From contig NC_092588.1 in assembly GCF_047663525.1 (NCBI RefSeq), forward strand, positions 91,385,501-91,449,500: DNA of 64,000 nucleotides, written 5' to 3'. Numbering within the stretch: the first letter of the stretch is position 1; every line of letters starts with the position of its first letter. Made by a program: the position numbers and the translations under genes. This document shows positions 1 through 14,069 of the stretch, piece by piece. The notes below the pieces were generated by a model. The model saw only the letters and a list, made by a program, of their open reading frames with translations, made no database searches and was not told where the DNA came from. Origin of the DNA: Anas platyrhynchos. Lineage: Eukaryota > Chordata > Aves > Anseriformes > Anatidae.

Positions 1-1066
1 TGCCCATGGGAGGCAAGCACAGGGTGCAAGAACCTTGTGTTATCCAGGGGCTATGGCAGACAAAAATGTCAAGGAAAAGTGAATGGACCCAGTACATGCT
101 AGTAGCTGTCAACAAGGAGTTGTAACATGAACCCATGGCAGCCACTTTTACCTGGCTCTGGACATATGGTGGGGCACATAACAGCACAGACTGGGACCTG
201 TAGCCTGCTCTAGGACACCATCAGCAGGAGCTTGATCCAGGAACAGCTCCATGGAACCGTCATACATGTCTCTCAATGGCTTTGGTTGAGTCTAAAACCA
301 AAAACTCAAAACAGAAATGTAGTTTTGCCAAGTATGTACAACACAGCTTACAGTATTGGACTAGCCTCCTATGGCCACTTCCTCATAACATGAGTCTTTC
401 TAAAACAACAGGAGTCCTCAAGCAAGTCCTCACAAACAGACAACTACCATAGCCAAGCTTCACTAGCAGGATTCAGTTGCTTCCCATGCTCTTGCTCCCT
501 GAACTGTCTGGCCAAGTCAAGAGCATCACTATGTCCCTCAAGGATTTCTTGGGTACAGTTTTTTGCATCACACTGTAGGTGTTGCACTCATGGCATTCAA
601 ATGAAAAAATATGGGTCGGTGGTGAAAGATCATGGGGATCTTTATAGCTCCTTCAGTTAATAAGACATAAAATCTTAAAAATAGGAGATGAGATGGGAAG
701 GAAAGTACCAATGTGATAAAAGGAGACAGAAGACCTTAGAATACCTGAACTGCAGGTACACAACTCTTGGGAGCTATTTAACAAAGCTAACCTTTCTCCA
801 TTAACATATAGAGAAAATTTTACAGATTTTGTGAGTGTCAGGGTTACCAATCTTAACATCAGTGCCTTGACTCCCGCCTAGTGGGAAACATGGAGTTTGG
901 GAGGGTGAAACCCCTGCTTTCTCACTAATAACCTACCTAAATTTGTCAGACATTGCTATACCAAAACTGAGAAAGATAACCCTTCCGAGTGACATTTCTG
1001 AGTCTAGAAAAAAAGAGGGTGGGGAAAAAAAAAAAAGAAAAAAAAAAGAAGGGAAAGGGGAAGGGC
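1..1066. other. Intergenic, no gene seen
   Basis: Unique sequence with only short frames and no recognisable protein. From about 1010 it becomes purine-rich and passes into the GGGAA repeat. Confidence 0.6.
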
Positions 1067-1349
1067 AAAGAGAAGGGGAAGGGGAAAAGGGAAAGGGAAG
1101 GGAAGGGAAGGGAAGGGAAGGGAAGGGAAGGGAAGGGAAGGGAAGGGAAGGGAAGGGAAGGGAAGGGAAGGGAAGGGAAGGGAAGGGAAGGGAAGGGAAG
1201 GGAAGGGAAGGGAAGGGAAGGGAAGGGAAGGGAAGGGAAGGGAAGGGAAGGGAAGGGAAGGGAAGGGAAGGGAAGGGAAGGGAAGGGAAGGGAAGGGAAG
1301 AAGGAAGGAAGAAAGAGAGAGAAAGAGAGGAAAGAAAGAAAGAAAGAAA

Positions 1350-1397
<48 letters not shown>

Positions 1398-1460
1398 GAA
1401 AGAAAGAAAAAGAAAGAAAAAGAAAGAAAAGGAAAAAAAAGGGGGGAGGGGGGGAAAGAA
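1067..1460. repeat. 394-nt all-purine tract: (GGGAA)n then (GAAA)n
   Basis: From 1067 to 1460 every plus-strand base is A or G. About 1091-1300 is near-perfect (GGGAA)n, some 40 copies, then (GGAA/GAAA)n to about 1440, then a G-rich end. The long open frames here on both strands (Gly-Lys-Arg-Glu or Ser-Leu-Pro-Phe repeats) are low-complexity artefacts, not genes. Confidence 0.97.
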
Positions 1461-4400
1461 TTCTGAATTCCCACTCATTTTGCATGTTCAGGTTCCCAGG
1501 CACCCATCCCTTCTTTTTAAAAAAGTGGGGGGAGAAATACATTTAATAAAGATCTGGCAGGAGTATGATGAAATAATGAGTAGGATGAGACCATGTTACA
1601 TAAATTGGCAAGGCTCCAGCTTGTAAATGATTAAAACAAAAGAAAAAGGGAGTTTCCATGAAGACTAACGTAAAAAGCATTTTATAATCAAAAGGCCTGA
1701 AACTATGGGGGCTGATGGGAATGTCTAGCAAAACAAGACTGTTCTGAAGCTTCCAGATGATACATGGAAACTTAATCAGCTCATCTCAGTCAACCTTATA
1801 TCAAAGAAAAGGCTGATTGGAGGTTCAAAGAGGAGAGTGGTTTTGTGGCTCAAGTACAAGAGCGGGACGCTTTCCCAATTCTGCCATAGATTTCCTTTGA
1901 GATCTTAAGTCACTTACTTGTCTGATATTTAATTTCACAGCTATTGGATACAATAGCTTGCCATATATGCATATTCCTGTTCATCCCTGGAAGTGGAGGA
2001 TTACATTTATGCCTGTCTCTTTACACATACCATTCATATAGCATGGTTGCTAACAAGCTGGTCTTCAAATTTCCTTCTGTAAAATTCTTCATTTGTAACA
2101 TGCAGAGAAGCCCCATGCACCTTTATAGCAGTGCTGTCATACTGAATGTATAATATTCCTAAAGATCTTTGAACAGATAATATTATGGGAGTGTGAGAAT
2201 TATTTGCAATTTATTATTTACTTCATGAGATTAAGAGTGAGCGCTTTCTTCTGACCAAAATTTAAAATAAAAAATAAAATAATAATAATAATTTAAAAAA
2301 AGTTAAGTGGTTACAATCTTTCTGACATTAGGAAAAGCATCTCAGCAGTTCACCAGAATAGTTCTTGCTTCTTCTTTACCCAAAGCCAAAATCCTGTGAC
2401 ATTCAAACTGAGAATTACAACATCAAGAGAGACACAGATCTAATTTCTGTTGCAACAGAAGATTTGTTACTCAAAATCAAATGTTAATCGGCCCTCGTCT
2501 TTTAAATTAAGCAAACTAAGAGGCCATGGAAAATGTACAGATCTTCAAGGGAAGTTTGCTAACCATATACACTTACAGCCCAACCTTAATATCTTTTTAT
2601 CTTCCAGGTTTACAAATGTGTGTGTGTGTGCACATTTCTGAAAGTCTGTTCCTCTGTGCACTGAAAATTCAGATGAAAGTTGAGAGAGGAAGGTTAGATT
2701 AAGGAATCAGGCCTCCTTTATACTCCTTCCAAGCTCTGCCCTGATGCATTGTGTAACCTTGGGCAAGTCATTTAACTTGTCTTGCTCATCCATCAGATAG
2801 AAAGATGATGCTTATCTGATGCATGAAAATGAGTTAATTGCTGTTTGCCAACTGCTTTCATCTCTTTGGATGAATCAGATTGACTCCATATATGTGATGT
2901 ATATAGTTTTGCATGTATATTTTTATTTGGAGCCTGCTTATGTCTTGGAGCATAACTTCTTCAGGTCAACACTGGTTATCTGCTTGGCAGAGAGCCCCTA
3001 TTGTACTTTTCTGATGTAATGCAAATCAGAGCAATGAGAAATACATAAGTGAAAGGTATTACTCTTATCATCACCATTAGTTGTTGTTGTTGTTGTTGTT
3101 ATTATAGTTTCATACCTGGATGTTGAGATAGGACCACTTTAAAAAACATGGCCCCAAGAAAGAAGTCTGCTGTTCTTGGGAAAAAGTCTCTAAAAATAAG
3201 AGGAATGAGGGAGGCATAGGCCTGGAACTGCCTCTACACAGATGTGTTGATCTAAAGTTTCCCAGGGGCATCACCAAATCTCTAAACAAATTTATTTATA
3301 GGCTTTACCACTCACAAACTGACCTATGCAAGTACTTGGCCAGTGGGTGGTTCTTGCCAAAACAATAAATCTCCTCCCTCAGGGAGGAGTCATTGCACTC
3401 AGGACTTGTTTGAGACAGGAGGAAATTGGGGTGAGAAGCTCAGAAAGAAATAATGAGAAATTCTCTAAAACCATGACCACTCCTCTGTAAAAACATCGAA
3501 GGACTGTAGAACCCTTGGGTAAAAAGCTCTTTTCTTAACCATCAGTGGATGCACAATGGACAATGCTTTATCTATGCGCATGAAGCTCATCTGCTGTTTG
3601 AGGACATGGAGATGCCTGCAGAGGCTAAAGGGTCACTGCTTTAGGAACAGAGGGAGCAGCAGACAACAGTCTGGTGCATTGGAGAGGTGTGATTTTAAAC
3701 ATACCTAAGTGTTAACTGCAAAGTCTTGTCATTCTTTCATGTAAGATGTTCCACTATCTGAGAGTTTCTACAAGAGTCCAGGTTCTGTAGTCCTATCTGA
3801 TCTGTGTCTTCACTACAGACACTGCCAACAAACCATGAGAGCCATCACCAGCTCTTGGCTCTGTTTGCCTCTCCAGAGTGGTAAAATCACCATAAACACC
3901 AGCTCTGCTGTCACATTTAGGCTCTAGAAAAAGCTGTAGCTTAGCGACATTTCTTGCCAGAAAGAGACTCAGTGGGTAAAAGGAGAAAAACCCAGATTTG
4001 CTAATCTCATTTTGTGCCCAAAATACCAGGTTACCCTTTCTCTGGGGTGAAACGTTCCAGTTTATGTCTGCATTTTAAAACACTGCAGAGATGTTCCTCC
4101 CCACAGTCAGGCTGTGAAGCTTTGAAACAGCTGCTCTTCCAGTCTCATGGACCACAACAGCAACTCAGCATCCTCCATGTCAAGACGTTGACACATTGAG
4201 TCTGGACTCATTCCTTGGCCTCATGGCTCTGCCATTGCTGTTGCCTCCGAGAAACATGCATTTTCTACCCAGTGGCTCTTCTTCTTTTGCTTTCCATAGG
4301 ACTGAAAAAATGGGGAAGATTTTATCCTGTCTTCATATGCGTGATTGAATTTTGCCCATAAGCACTTGTTTTTATTCTTCCCACACTTTTGTCACACCAA

Positions 4401-5139
4401 ATATGAAAACCTAGTATACTGGTGTTTAATGTATATTTATTGGATGAAAAGGCAAATGCTGTTTAAGTGTTAACGTGTGATTTTTTGTTATAGATTGCAG
4501 TGCTTGCCATTATTTAAGTTAGATTGGTTGGCTCACTCTACTTGCTTTACTTGCTATATATTGGTTGACTTATATAATGGGTATGATTAAATTAATAGAT
4601 TTTAGAATATAAGTTAGTTACCACTACTGTTTATTAGATACATCTACAGATAGGAGTTAAATAAAAACAGAGCTAGAAATCAGAATTACTATGTATTATA
4701 ACCATCATGGATAGCATGGACCAACTTTGCTCTTTGCTACAGCTGGCTGTGTGCAGAAATTTTATTCCACCGAGACTCCAATCCATTAAAAGCAGATCTT
4801 GGCACAAAGCAATTTTTTTTTATTTGTTTATTTTTACAGCGACCTGACTCTACTCAAGCAAAGACACACTGCTCTCAGTGAAGCAATCATTTTTTTCAGG
4901 CTGATGAGGACTCACTCACACATGTAAGGGCTCCACTGAAACAAGCTTCCAACATGGGTTAGAAAGTCCAAAGTACAGCAGCAGTCGGAGGTACTGGTTA
5001 CAATGGTATCAATAATTTGAAAAGTGTCCTTTCCCATGATTCCAAGTACTTCCCAATGCCTTTAATGTCACATAAATTTTGCTCCTGCTCTTTGCAAAAG
5101 ACAGCTATTAACTGACTCTGTCTCACATGCATTTCAGCC
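1461..5139. other. Intergenic, AT-rich unique DNA
   Basis: No coding potential recognised. It holds small A/T-rich simple stretches (about 2255-2290), a short GT run near 2620 and the TTG repeat at 3081. No interspersed element was recognised. Confidence 0.6.
3081..3100. repeat. (TTG)n short microsatellite
   Basis: About seven TTG units followed by ATTATTATAG. Confidence 0.9.
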
Positions 5140-5160
5140 TTTTTTTTTTTTTTTTTTTTT
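5140..5160. repeat. Poly(T) tract, 21 nt
   Basis: Pure T run. No retroposon body was recognised next to it. Confidence 0.9.
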
Positions 5161-8046
5161 GTGGTGGCACAAAAAAGGTCAGTGATCTTGAAAGAGGTGA
5201 GTGCCATGGGTGAGGAGCACATGCAGGTGTCCACTTGTTTGCATGCACCAACCCATGACAAGTGGTGACATGGTTTTTGACTCTGTGGAGCTAAAGCCAC
5301 ATGGCCTTTCATTCTGGAAGGCATCAGTAAGAACCAGTATTTCCTATGCATCTTTGCAGCTATTCTCAGCTACCAGTTTGATAATGGGTCTATTGGGATA
5401 TCTAGGAGGGTCATCCTAGCTGTGGCAACCAACCTGACCCTGTCCTGCAGAGAACCAGCCTCAGTTCACAGGGCAGCCACCAAGGCTGAACCCAAAGCCA
5501 TGAAGTCTTGCTGGGCTGCAGTGCTCCTGGAGAGCTGAAGCTACACATACAGCTCCCCCTGCCCTGGCCACACTGTCCCTTCCCTGAAGCCCCCTCTGCC
5601 CCCTTGTTTTCTTTAACACAGAAGATCTCACTCCTTGAAAAACCATTACCTGGGGAATGTTAGTGATGTAAACTTGTTTAAACCTGAGCACAAAGTTAAG
5701 TCAGCTTTGTAATTAATTGCCTCATCATTTTAGTCATCCTTCAGGAATGCTGCGCCACTGGTTCACCATAAAGTGAAAAAGGGCCAGATCACCAATGGAG
5801 ATCCCCTGAAGCTAATGAAGGCACAACGGATCATCATCAGCAGGTCAGGCTCTGACCCTGAGAAAACACGAATAAAAAGAAGTATTGTCAGCCCCTCACA
5901 GCCAGTCCCATGATGTGCCACTGGCTTCATCCCAGGGAAAGGACCCAGTTCCCCAAAACATGGCCACATTAAGAAAATAAATAGGGGTGCTGCATTATGA
6001 TATGGCCACTTTCCACCACTTCAGGAGCTGCAGAGCCCTCCAGGGATCATGCTAATCCCTGCCATAGGAAGGAGAGACAGTAATAACAAAACCCTAGCAG
6101 TGAGCAGGAGCTAATGAAGAGTGTGGAAAACATATCACCAGGGGCTTGTCTGGAAAACAAGGAAGAAGGATGGGCAGGATGACAGCAGTACCTTCTGTCT
6201 CACATATCTGTGGTAAGAGCTAACAAAGGTGAAGCCGGCTGAAGCTATAAAACTCCAATTACAATTATCTTCCTTCCACTCACATCTAAATGTGCCTCAG
6301 GTGTGTGTGTGCAGAAGGTGGTTTTGCCCACACACTCTCTTGTTTAGGCTGGTCTCCCTGTACATAAGAAAGGGAGAAGGAAGGAAGAAGGAGAACCAGC
6401 TCCTCTAAGAAAGACAAGAAAGTGAAGGGAGAAAAAATATGAAAAACAGTAAAGACAAGTGCAAAAAGGATGGAGCAAGCTGTGCCTACTAGAGGAGAGT
6501 AGAGTGGTGGGAAGAGGTACCAAACTGAGAAGAACCTGGACAACTGCTGGGTCAGTTCATGGTCACTCCATCCTTTGTACCTCTTAGAAGTTTGCTGTCC
6601 GTTATCAAAGAAAAAGGGGCTGAAGGGAAGATAGCTGTTTTAGATAAGAGCTGCTGTTACTGTTTGTGGCTACTTTATAATTGCTGTTTACGCTCCAGTT
6701 AAATAACTAAGTGGAGGAAAAGACCAAGGTCTCAATTAAAAATGAACAGAATGATAAGACCTGCACAAACCTCAGTGCACCTCCTAAAACAGCCCTCATC
6801 CTACATCTGCCAGCAACCAATGCAGCCCCTGGGTTACATGACTCTGGTGAAAAGAAGGCACCATTACATGGATTTCTGGGCAGACTTCCCCCCACCAGGT
6901 GAAACTGGTGTCTTCTAAACAACCCTACAGCAAAGCTGCTGGCCTGTGCAGGGACACCGTCTCTCAGTCTCTCTCGCAGGGCAGCAAGCAGCACTTTTGC
7001 GGGGATCTGGGGGAATTCTAGCACAAGGAGGCAGAAAAATCAATGCCTATGATAAGATGCACTCCAGCTAACTGCTATAATTTTTCTCACTGGGTTGTAG
7101 ATGACCTAATAGGCTTTTTTTCCCATCTCTAATTTCTATGAATCTGCAATCCTATTATTTATATTATATCTTGAGGGTTTCTTCAAGAGTAAATGATGTA
7201 ATTATACCCTGCACCATAGCATTTCAGGATCTAGAGTAATAGGACTAAATATGCAATTATGTGGTTAGTAAATGTAGCAGTACAAAACTCAAAATCTATA
7301 TCCATGTACTGTAGCTTCATAAGAAGAATTAGTTTCCTGTTATGTACACAGCAGATGTAATGTAATTATTGCTAACTGAAAAGTATCACCAGACATTCAT
7401 ATGATACCAACAAAAAAATGCCCCTCCAGCCAATTCTTCATTCAAACATATGAAAATGAGAGAATTCCCACAATTCTATTTTATCTCTGAAGTCTAAGCA
7501 CAAACATTTGATCCTCTGCATATCAAATCAATACTTCCCAGCTTATATATACACAGAACCCACAAAGTATATATGTGCATGCACAAAGTGATGGATTAGA
7601 TTCACCTCTGGTGTTATTCCAGCAACTTCAGCTGAATTACAGGATGACAGAAGATAGTCCATTGTGCAACCTGTGTTGATTATGGTTGACAGAATTAAAA
7701 CTGGCCCCTGACATTTATACAACACTGTGTGACAAAAGGAAAACAACATAAAAGGAACCTCAACCCTGTGGTTAAGGAGCTAATCTTGGACTTGGGAGCT
7801 ATGGTTTCTACTCAGAGGTTTGCCACAAGTTTCACATATGAGAAAAAGAAAAAGAGAATTAAACCTTCATCCTGGGCCTTGTCTGCAAAAGGACACCTTA
7901 CCAGGGAAAACTGTTATTTTGCACATTTTGCTTCCATCTAGTGCAAATGCCCTTTAATCTCTGCTTAAAACCCTACATGAACTTACATAAGCCAAACTGT
8001 ACCAGAGGAAAACATATTCCCCAAATGGTTAACAATTCTAGTTAAA
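5161..8046. other. Intergenic, unique DNA
   Basis: Short frames only, none with family features. The base composition is ordinary. No RNA gene or transposon was recognised. Confidence 0.6.
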
Positions 8047-8254
8047 AAGGAAGGAAGGAAGGAAGGAAGGAAGGAAGGAAGGAAGGAAGGAAGGAAGGAA
8101 GGAAGGAAGGAAGGAAGGAAGGAAGGAAGGAAGGAAGGAAGGAAGGAAGGAAGGAAGGAAGGAAGGAAGGAAGGAAGGAAGGAAGGAAGGAAGGAAGGAA
8201 GGAAGGAAGGAAGGAAGGAAGGACGGAGGGAGGGAGGGAGGGAGGGAGGGAGAG
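8047..8254. repeat. (AAGG)44 followed by (GGGA)n
   Basis: A pure AAGG run covers 8047-8222, then GGACGGAGGGAGGG passes into a GGGA array to about 8254. The two units meet at a single C (8224), as expected from slippage of a related tetramer. The Pro-Ser-Phe-Leu repeat frame on the minus strand is an artefact. Confidence 0.97.
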
Positions 8255-11200
8255 TTGTGACAGCTTTAGCTTTAGAAATCACACCTGGCTTGGGATTCCC
8301 CTTCCCTTAAGCAGCTGCCTGTTGGTGGAGTGGGTACAGTGGGAGCCTTCTGGCTAGCAGCTTCAGCTGCACAACCAGGCGGTGAGGAGGGAGGGCCCAC
8401 ACATCCCCCTGTACCAGCCCCGCTGCCTCTTGGAGGAGGGGCAACATCTCACACACCACAAGCAATGTTCATCAGGACCAATCCACCAGAAACTAAAGAA
8501 ACATGCATGTTGTCTTCCTATAGAAATTGTACTTCAATTATTCATGTATAAAAACAGAGACAGTGCTTCAAAGGAGTGTTTTATTGCTAAGCAAACACCA
8601 GTCAGGTTTTCAGCTGCTACTGACACCAGGCCAAATATATCCCTCAGTAATATACACTTACATCCCCACATGTATGTTAGACATATACTTAATAAGGAGC
8701 AAAAGCCTGAGAAATATTCCCCACCACACACACACTGCACATTGTCCCGGCAAGCCACACTTGCTGCACGGTAGTTTGTGCTTAAAGAAATGTCATAATA
8801 TTTAGCCATAGCCATGAGAGGAGATGGTCACAGTAGAAGTTTCAGTCATGGAAGGATATTAAACCTGCAAAAACTTTTCATGCCATTCATAAACACTGAA
8901 TGTCCTTTTCCAAACTTTTGCCCTGGTAATCAAATCTACCACATCATTACTTATGATGTTCCATTTGATGAACTCAAACTCCCAGAGGCCTGGGACCCCA
9001 TCATCTTGCATTCAGATCATGACCACTGGAAAAGGTGTACTCATATTAAGAGATGGTCAGGAGCTTCAACATTGCCTAAGAATATTATTTTGCTCCTTAG
9101 AAGCAACATGAACCAACCATAACAGGTATCCAGATGATGTACTTTCTAAGTCTGAAGACCATATCAGAGAACTGAAGTTTATTGCATTCTACTTTACACT
9201 CCTTTGAAAGCTTTCCACTTGCTACAGGAGAATAAATAATATACTTCTGTGGAGCAATAGTTCAGTGCCTAAATGCTTTAAAGAACCATAATGTTCCTTC
9301 TTGCCTTCTCTTCAGTCAGCCATGGCTTCTACTTCATATGGCTGGGCCCTTAAGATAGAGGTTAACGTGATATGCTGTAACAATGTGTAGGTGCTCCACT
9401 TTGAGCTGAAATAGTCGTATTCCCCACCCGATATGGCTTTCAGGTTATTGGTACTGGAAGCATTAGCTTTGTAGTCACAATTACATGAGAACTAAGTAAA
9501 CTGCAGAAATTTGTAAACTGTTGCATTGCTAAATTAAATGCTGTTTTAACTAACAGTTAATAGTGTTTACTGCTGTGTAATAGTAATTTTCATTTTTTAC
9601 TGTATCTAATGACTTTCTGATGACTCAAATTCTCTGTAGGGATACCAAATCATTACATTAAGGATGAGTGATTTTAGTATGCAATGACTGATCATTACAA
9701 TAATATGTAGACTCATGCTTCAGCTAGTAAATTAAATCATTTACACCAGAGTGTTTGTCAACCAAAAGAGCTCTATTACACTGCTGCATTATAATGTAGA
9801 GTCTGTTCAAAATAAAACACATGCTATATTAAATCTGTGCTGCTTTATATATAAAACCCTTAAGGAGCAAGGGTTTATCATATAATAAGGCCATGAAGAA
9901 GGACTGGGTTTTGCATAGAGTGCATAAATCTAGAAATTTTGTCATAAATTTGGAAAAGCATCGTGGGCAATATACAGATATGAGCCCACAGAGTTGCATT
10001 AGGCATCCAGATATCACTTGAACACTTCATTTGATGCTTGGACCTGTAAAAGTGAAGTTGGCCACAGACAGAGTTTATGAACTTTCAGAAAAAAAACTGT
10101 GGGTGAGCCAACATCAGGACTTTATGCAACCACCCCATCATCCCCAGCTGTGAAGAATACAATCACTTTAGTATACAAACACTTGAGAAGTGTGATGAAG
10201 TTACGTGGTTGAGTGTATCTTTAGTGAATAGTTCATCACAAACATATTTTAAGAGACTATTCAATTCTTTGCTTGAATAGGAGCTAAAATGCACTCTTAG
10301 CACAGTTGCCTAGTGTACAGTTTGTTTTGGGACCAATAATTATTTTCATGTCAAAATGTTTAGAAGAACTGAGATGTTTTAGTAGTTTAGTGTTGCAGTA
10401 ATTTGATATTTTAGTGTTTTGCTTGAAATACCAAGGGGCCTAACTTCTAGTGACACAAAATTATCAGAGCTTCCATTTACTATAATTTGAACAGAAAGTT
10501 CCCTGCCCTTTGGAAAAAACAGTACTCCAAATTCTAAAGGTTATCTCCCAAAGTCAGAGGCCATGCAGTAGTGTTAAACCATTGACTGCTGAATTTTACC
10601 CAGCCTCACTTATGTAAATATGTGCAAAGAATCAGAACCCCAGTTTCCATCAATATACAATAATGCCAGGCAGGAAATACCTGTGAGGACATCGTGTTTC
10701 ATTGAATAAACTGTCCCCATTGTTTTGTGCCACATCTTGTGACACACTCAGAAGCAAGTCTTGGAGATGCTGCATCATGTTTTCTGAGTTCCTCTCCCAC
10801 ATGCGGCAGCTTTACTGTCAGAGAAGAACTCTGAATTTTTCATAATGGGAGTCATGACAGAGGGAAACGCCTGACTTGTGAACATATTTAAATCTACATG
10901 AATATATTGCTTTTTCAGGAAATTAATGACTCATTCAGTTTTTACCCTTGGGATATCCAGAGTCACAAAAACTGCGGTATTTTGACTTGTGAAGTCTTCA
11001 TTATAAAAACGTTTTCTATGTTACTGCATAAGAATTAGGTTTCTCTGGCAAGAGCTAAAAAGTCAGGTTATCATGACTAGTTTACTACTTGGCATGCTTC
11101 ACTGAAAGGCACTTGATGATTAGTGGCAGGTCGATAGTCTTCAGTGATGCCTTAAACACCTAATCCAGTGTGCATCTCCTACTCAGACCATGAGACAACA

Positions 11201-13468
11201 TCCACAGCTCTATATGACACATCCGAGTATAACATAGCCTTTCTCCTCAGCAGGACCTTCCCTTCCAGCAAGGGAAGGCCTTTTGGATGTTTTGTTGTTG
11301 TTGTTCTCCTAAGCATCCTTTAACAAAAGGCATAACAAATGTTTCTGAGCCTTTTGTTTAAAATGTGTTAAAATATCCTAATAATCTGGAGGCTTGCCAG
11401 CTTGTAGGCAGGCACTAAGTGAGTTTTAATTTTTGCACAGAAATCAAATATTAGCAAGGGGAGTATGAACACATAGAAAAAGACTGCTCATCTGGCCAAC
11501 ATCTGGTATGATGGGGCCATTATTTCAACAAGTACTTACAGGCACTTTTTTGTTGTTGCTGCTTCCTCCCAGAGCAGCAACAAACTGGTAGTAGAGATTT
11601 AAATTTCCATCTCATTCACACACACAAGCAAGCTGTACAAATTGCCTAGAACTCCTAATACTTCTCCTCCCCATTTTTTTGTTTGTTTAAAAGCCACTAC
11701 TATATTTAAATGAATGAGTGGGAAAAGTGAGAAAAGCAGTTAAAATTGTTACTTTCTAGTATGTTCCTGTATTACAAGTTATGACAGTGTTTATTACACA
11801 CGTTTAATGAAAGAGCTAGAATGCAAACCTAAAAACACTTCCTCCAGGTGTAGGCTGGGAGGCAAAATCAACCATCTTAAGATGCAGTGGCACTCAGTTT
11901 CAGAAATGCACATGCATTTGGAAGTTCAAGGCTTTCCATTGCTTGTGCTGGGAGTGTTGACCTCTATCTGGAAAGGTGCTATTTCATTTATTTATTTATT
12001 TATTTTCCTGCACCAGAAAAGAGAAATTCTTCCTGGCATGACTTGTTGTGATGGCTTTGTGCTATATGTGCAGCTGTGTCTGTGCTTGCTTCCAGAACCC
12101 CTCTTCCCATTCTTAAGGTGGTGGCGAGTGTGTACTATCTTTCTAGGTAAAGTAGGAGATACCAGTCCTGTAGCTAAACTGACAGCCACATGTGCCCTGC
12201 TGGATTATCTGTACCTACCAGGTCTTCCAGTGTTGCAAAACTTACAGTAGCTTTGAACAACACACTCCCAAAGTCAACCAACCACAGGGAAGAAAAAGCA
12301 CACACACATATACACACACACAAAGTAAAACACAAGAAAAACCTTGGTTATCATTTGTAAAGCAATGACATAACAAAGACCAATGCTGGAGGACACCCAT
12401 ATGCAAAAATAAAAGTGAGAGATGCATCTCCATCACTTCCCTCATTAAACTGCTTTTCCTGGTAGTGCCATTTCATTTGCAGCACCACTTGTCTTTGTGC
12501 TGTTTTTCCTCTCTGTCATGGCTGCTGCAACCATTTCTAGTTATGCCATAATGCAAGCCACTGCATGGTAAGGGTCTTCGGTCACTGAAACAGGGCATAA
12601 ATCAGATTTATGATTTGGCTGGCACAGAAGCAACTGCACAGTAAATTGGGGTGTCCATTTACTACAATCAAGCCACTCTGCAAAACACATGGACCAAATG
12701 GTGATGAAGCCTGGCCTGTCATGCCACAACAGCTCAGGACTGTTACTTACATTTGAAATTATTTCGCTCTCTGTCTCAGACTTTCATCTCACCCAAAACA
12801 AACCCATCAGCTCACAACTGAGTGATGCAGAAAGTCAAGCCTTGCAATCACACCTTTGAGGCAGAGGATGTCCCAGAGAATGTCAGGCCTCCATTCTGGT
12901 GGCTACCTGCAGACAGCCTTCTGAGAAACAGGCACTATTACAGTTCCAACACTTCTTTCAATGGGAAGAAAGGAGACAGGATGCAACCGTTCAGTTATTT
13001 GTATTTGTTGATTTGAGTCTATTCACAGCTTTCCTTCTGAAAGTGTTGCTGCATCTCTAACCAGTAATATTCTCAGGCTTGGGGGAGAGCTGACAGATAC
13101 ATGTTAGTGTGGAGAGGCTTGAATGGGGCAGGACGTGGCAAGGAGATTATGTTCAGAGAGAGGACATGAGAAAACAGGCATCGTGTTTCTCCCACCCAAA
13201 TCTAAGCTGATGTGGAGCCAGCTGGGAACACAAAGCCTGGGAAAAATGCAAGAGGTAGCTTCAGCAGCAGGAAGGAGACAGGGCAGCAGTGATGGTGAGG
13301 CTCAGAAATGAGCTTGGTGGCTGTCTCTGCAGGGCTTTGCAAGATGTTTTGCTGCGTGGCTGTGACACTGATGGGCATTTCTCCTCACAGCCTTCCTTTG
13401 CATGAAGTAACCACCAACACAAAGGGCCCAGAATATGCCTGGATTCCATCTTGCATTCAATTATTCAA
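8255..13468. other. Intergenic, unique DNA with an AT-rich block
   Basis: No gene seen. A repeat-free AT-rich block at about 9380-9790, rich in TAAT/ATTA cores (AGTTAATAGTGTTTACTG, AAATTAAATCATTTACACC), may be a regulatory element. Short (CA)n near 12299-12322. No interspersed repeat recognised. Confidence 0.5.

Positions 13469-13529
<61 letters not shown>
13469..13529. repeat. (AAT)20 microsatellite
   Basis: Perfect AAT trinucleotide run of about 61 nt in otherwise unique DNA. It yields poly-Asn and poly-Ile frames that are not genes. Confidence 0.97.
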
Positions 13530-14069
13530 GTTTGCTGCCCTTCACTCTCTGTGCTTTCAGTAGGCCTGCATCTCTGTTCACAGCAACTTACACCTCCACC
13601 AGCAGCAGGCTCTGTTTTCTGTACCTCCCAGGCAGTAATTAGTCAGTTAATCCTCGTCCCTGATTGACAAAGCTCCCAAGTTCTCGTCACTTTGTGACTC
13701 TCTCAAGAGGCTGTTAGTGGGCAATGTGACACAAGGTGAGGTAAACCACACATCGCCATAAGTACAAGGGCATGATGGAGTCCCTCCTCTATCATTGCAG
13801 CTTGGATTCATAGGTGCTCTGCTGAGATGAGCCTTGTCACACAGCACACTCACAATACAACACAATGGGAGAGCATTCACTTCTATTGCTAGAGAGTGCT
13901 CATTCTGTAAAACTGTATTTATGTTCTGTGAGCAAATAAAGATAAATTAGAAATGCATGTACAAAGGGAAAGAGAGTTCAGGTTTCTATGGAAACTCTGA
14001 ATTTTCTGACTTGTATAGTTAAAGTTAACCCTATCCCTTGTTAGTGAAGTTGTAGGGAAAAATAAATTA
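13530..14069. other. Intergenic, between (AAT)n and CR1
   Basis: Unique sequence with no coding frame of interest. Confidence 0.55.

Noticed and set aside
933..1626. Overlapping open frames of 150-230 codons on both strands
   Set aside because: They read straight through the GGGAA/GAAA repeat as Gly-Lys-Arg-Glu or Ser-Leu-Pro-Phe runs; repeat artefacts.
7983..8282. 99-codon Pro-Ser-Phe-Leu frame on the minus strand
   Set aside because: Direct translation of the AAGG tetranucleotide repeat.
13308..13667. Frames with poly-Ile or poly-Asn
   Set aside because: Translation of the AAT microsatellite; no protein features on either side.
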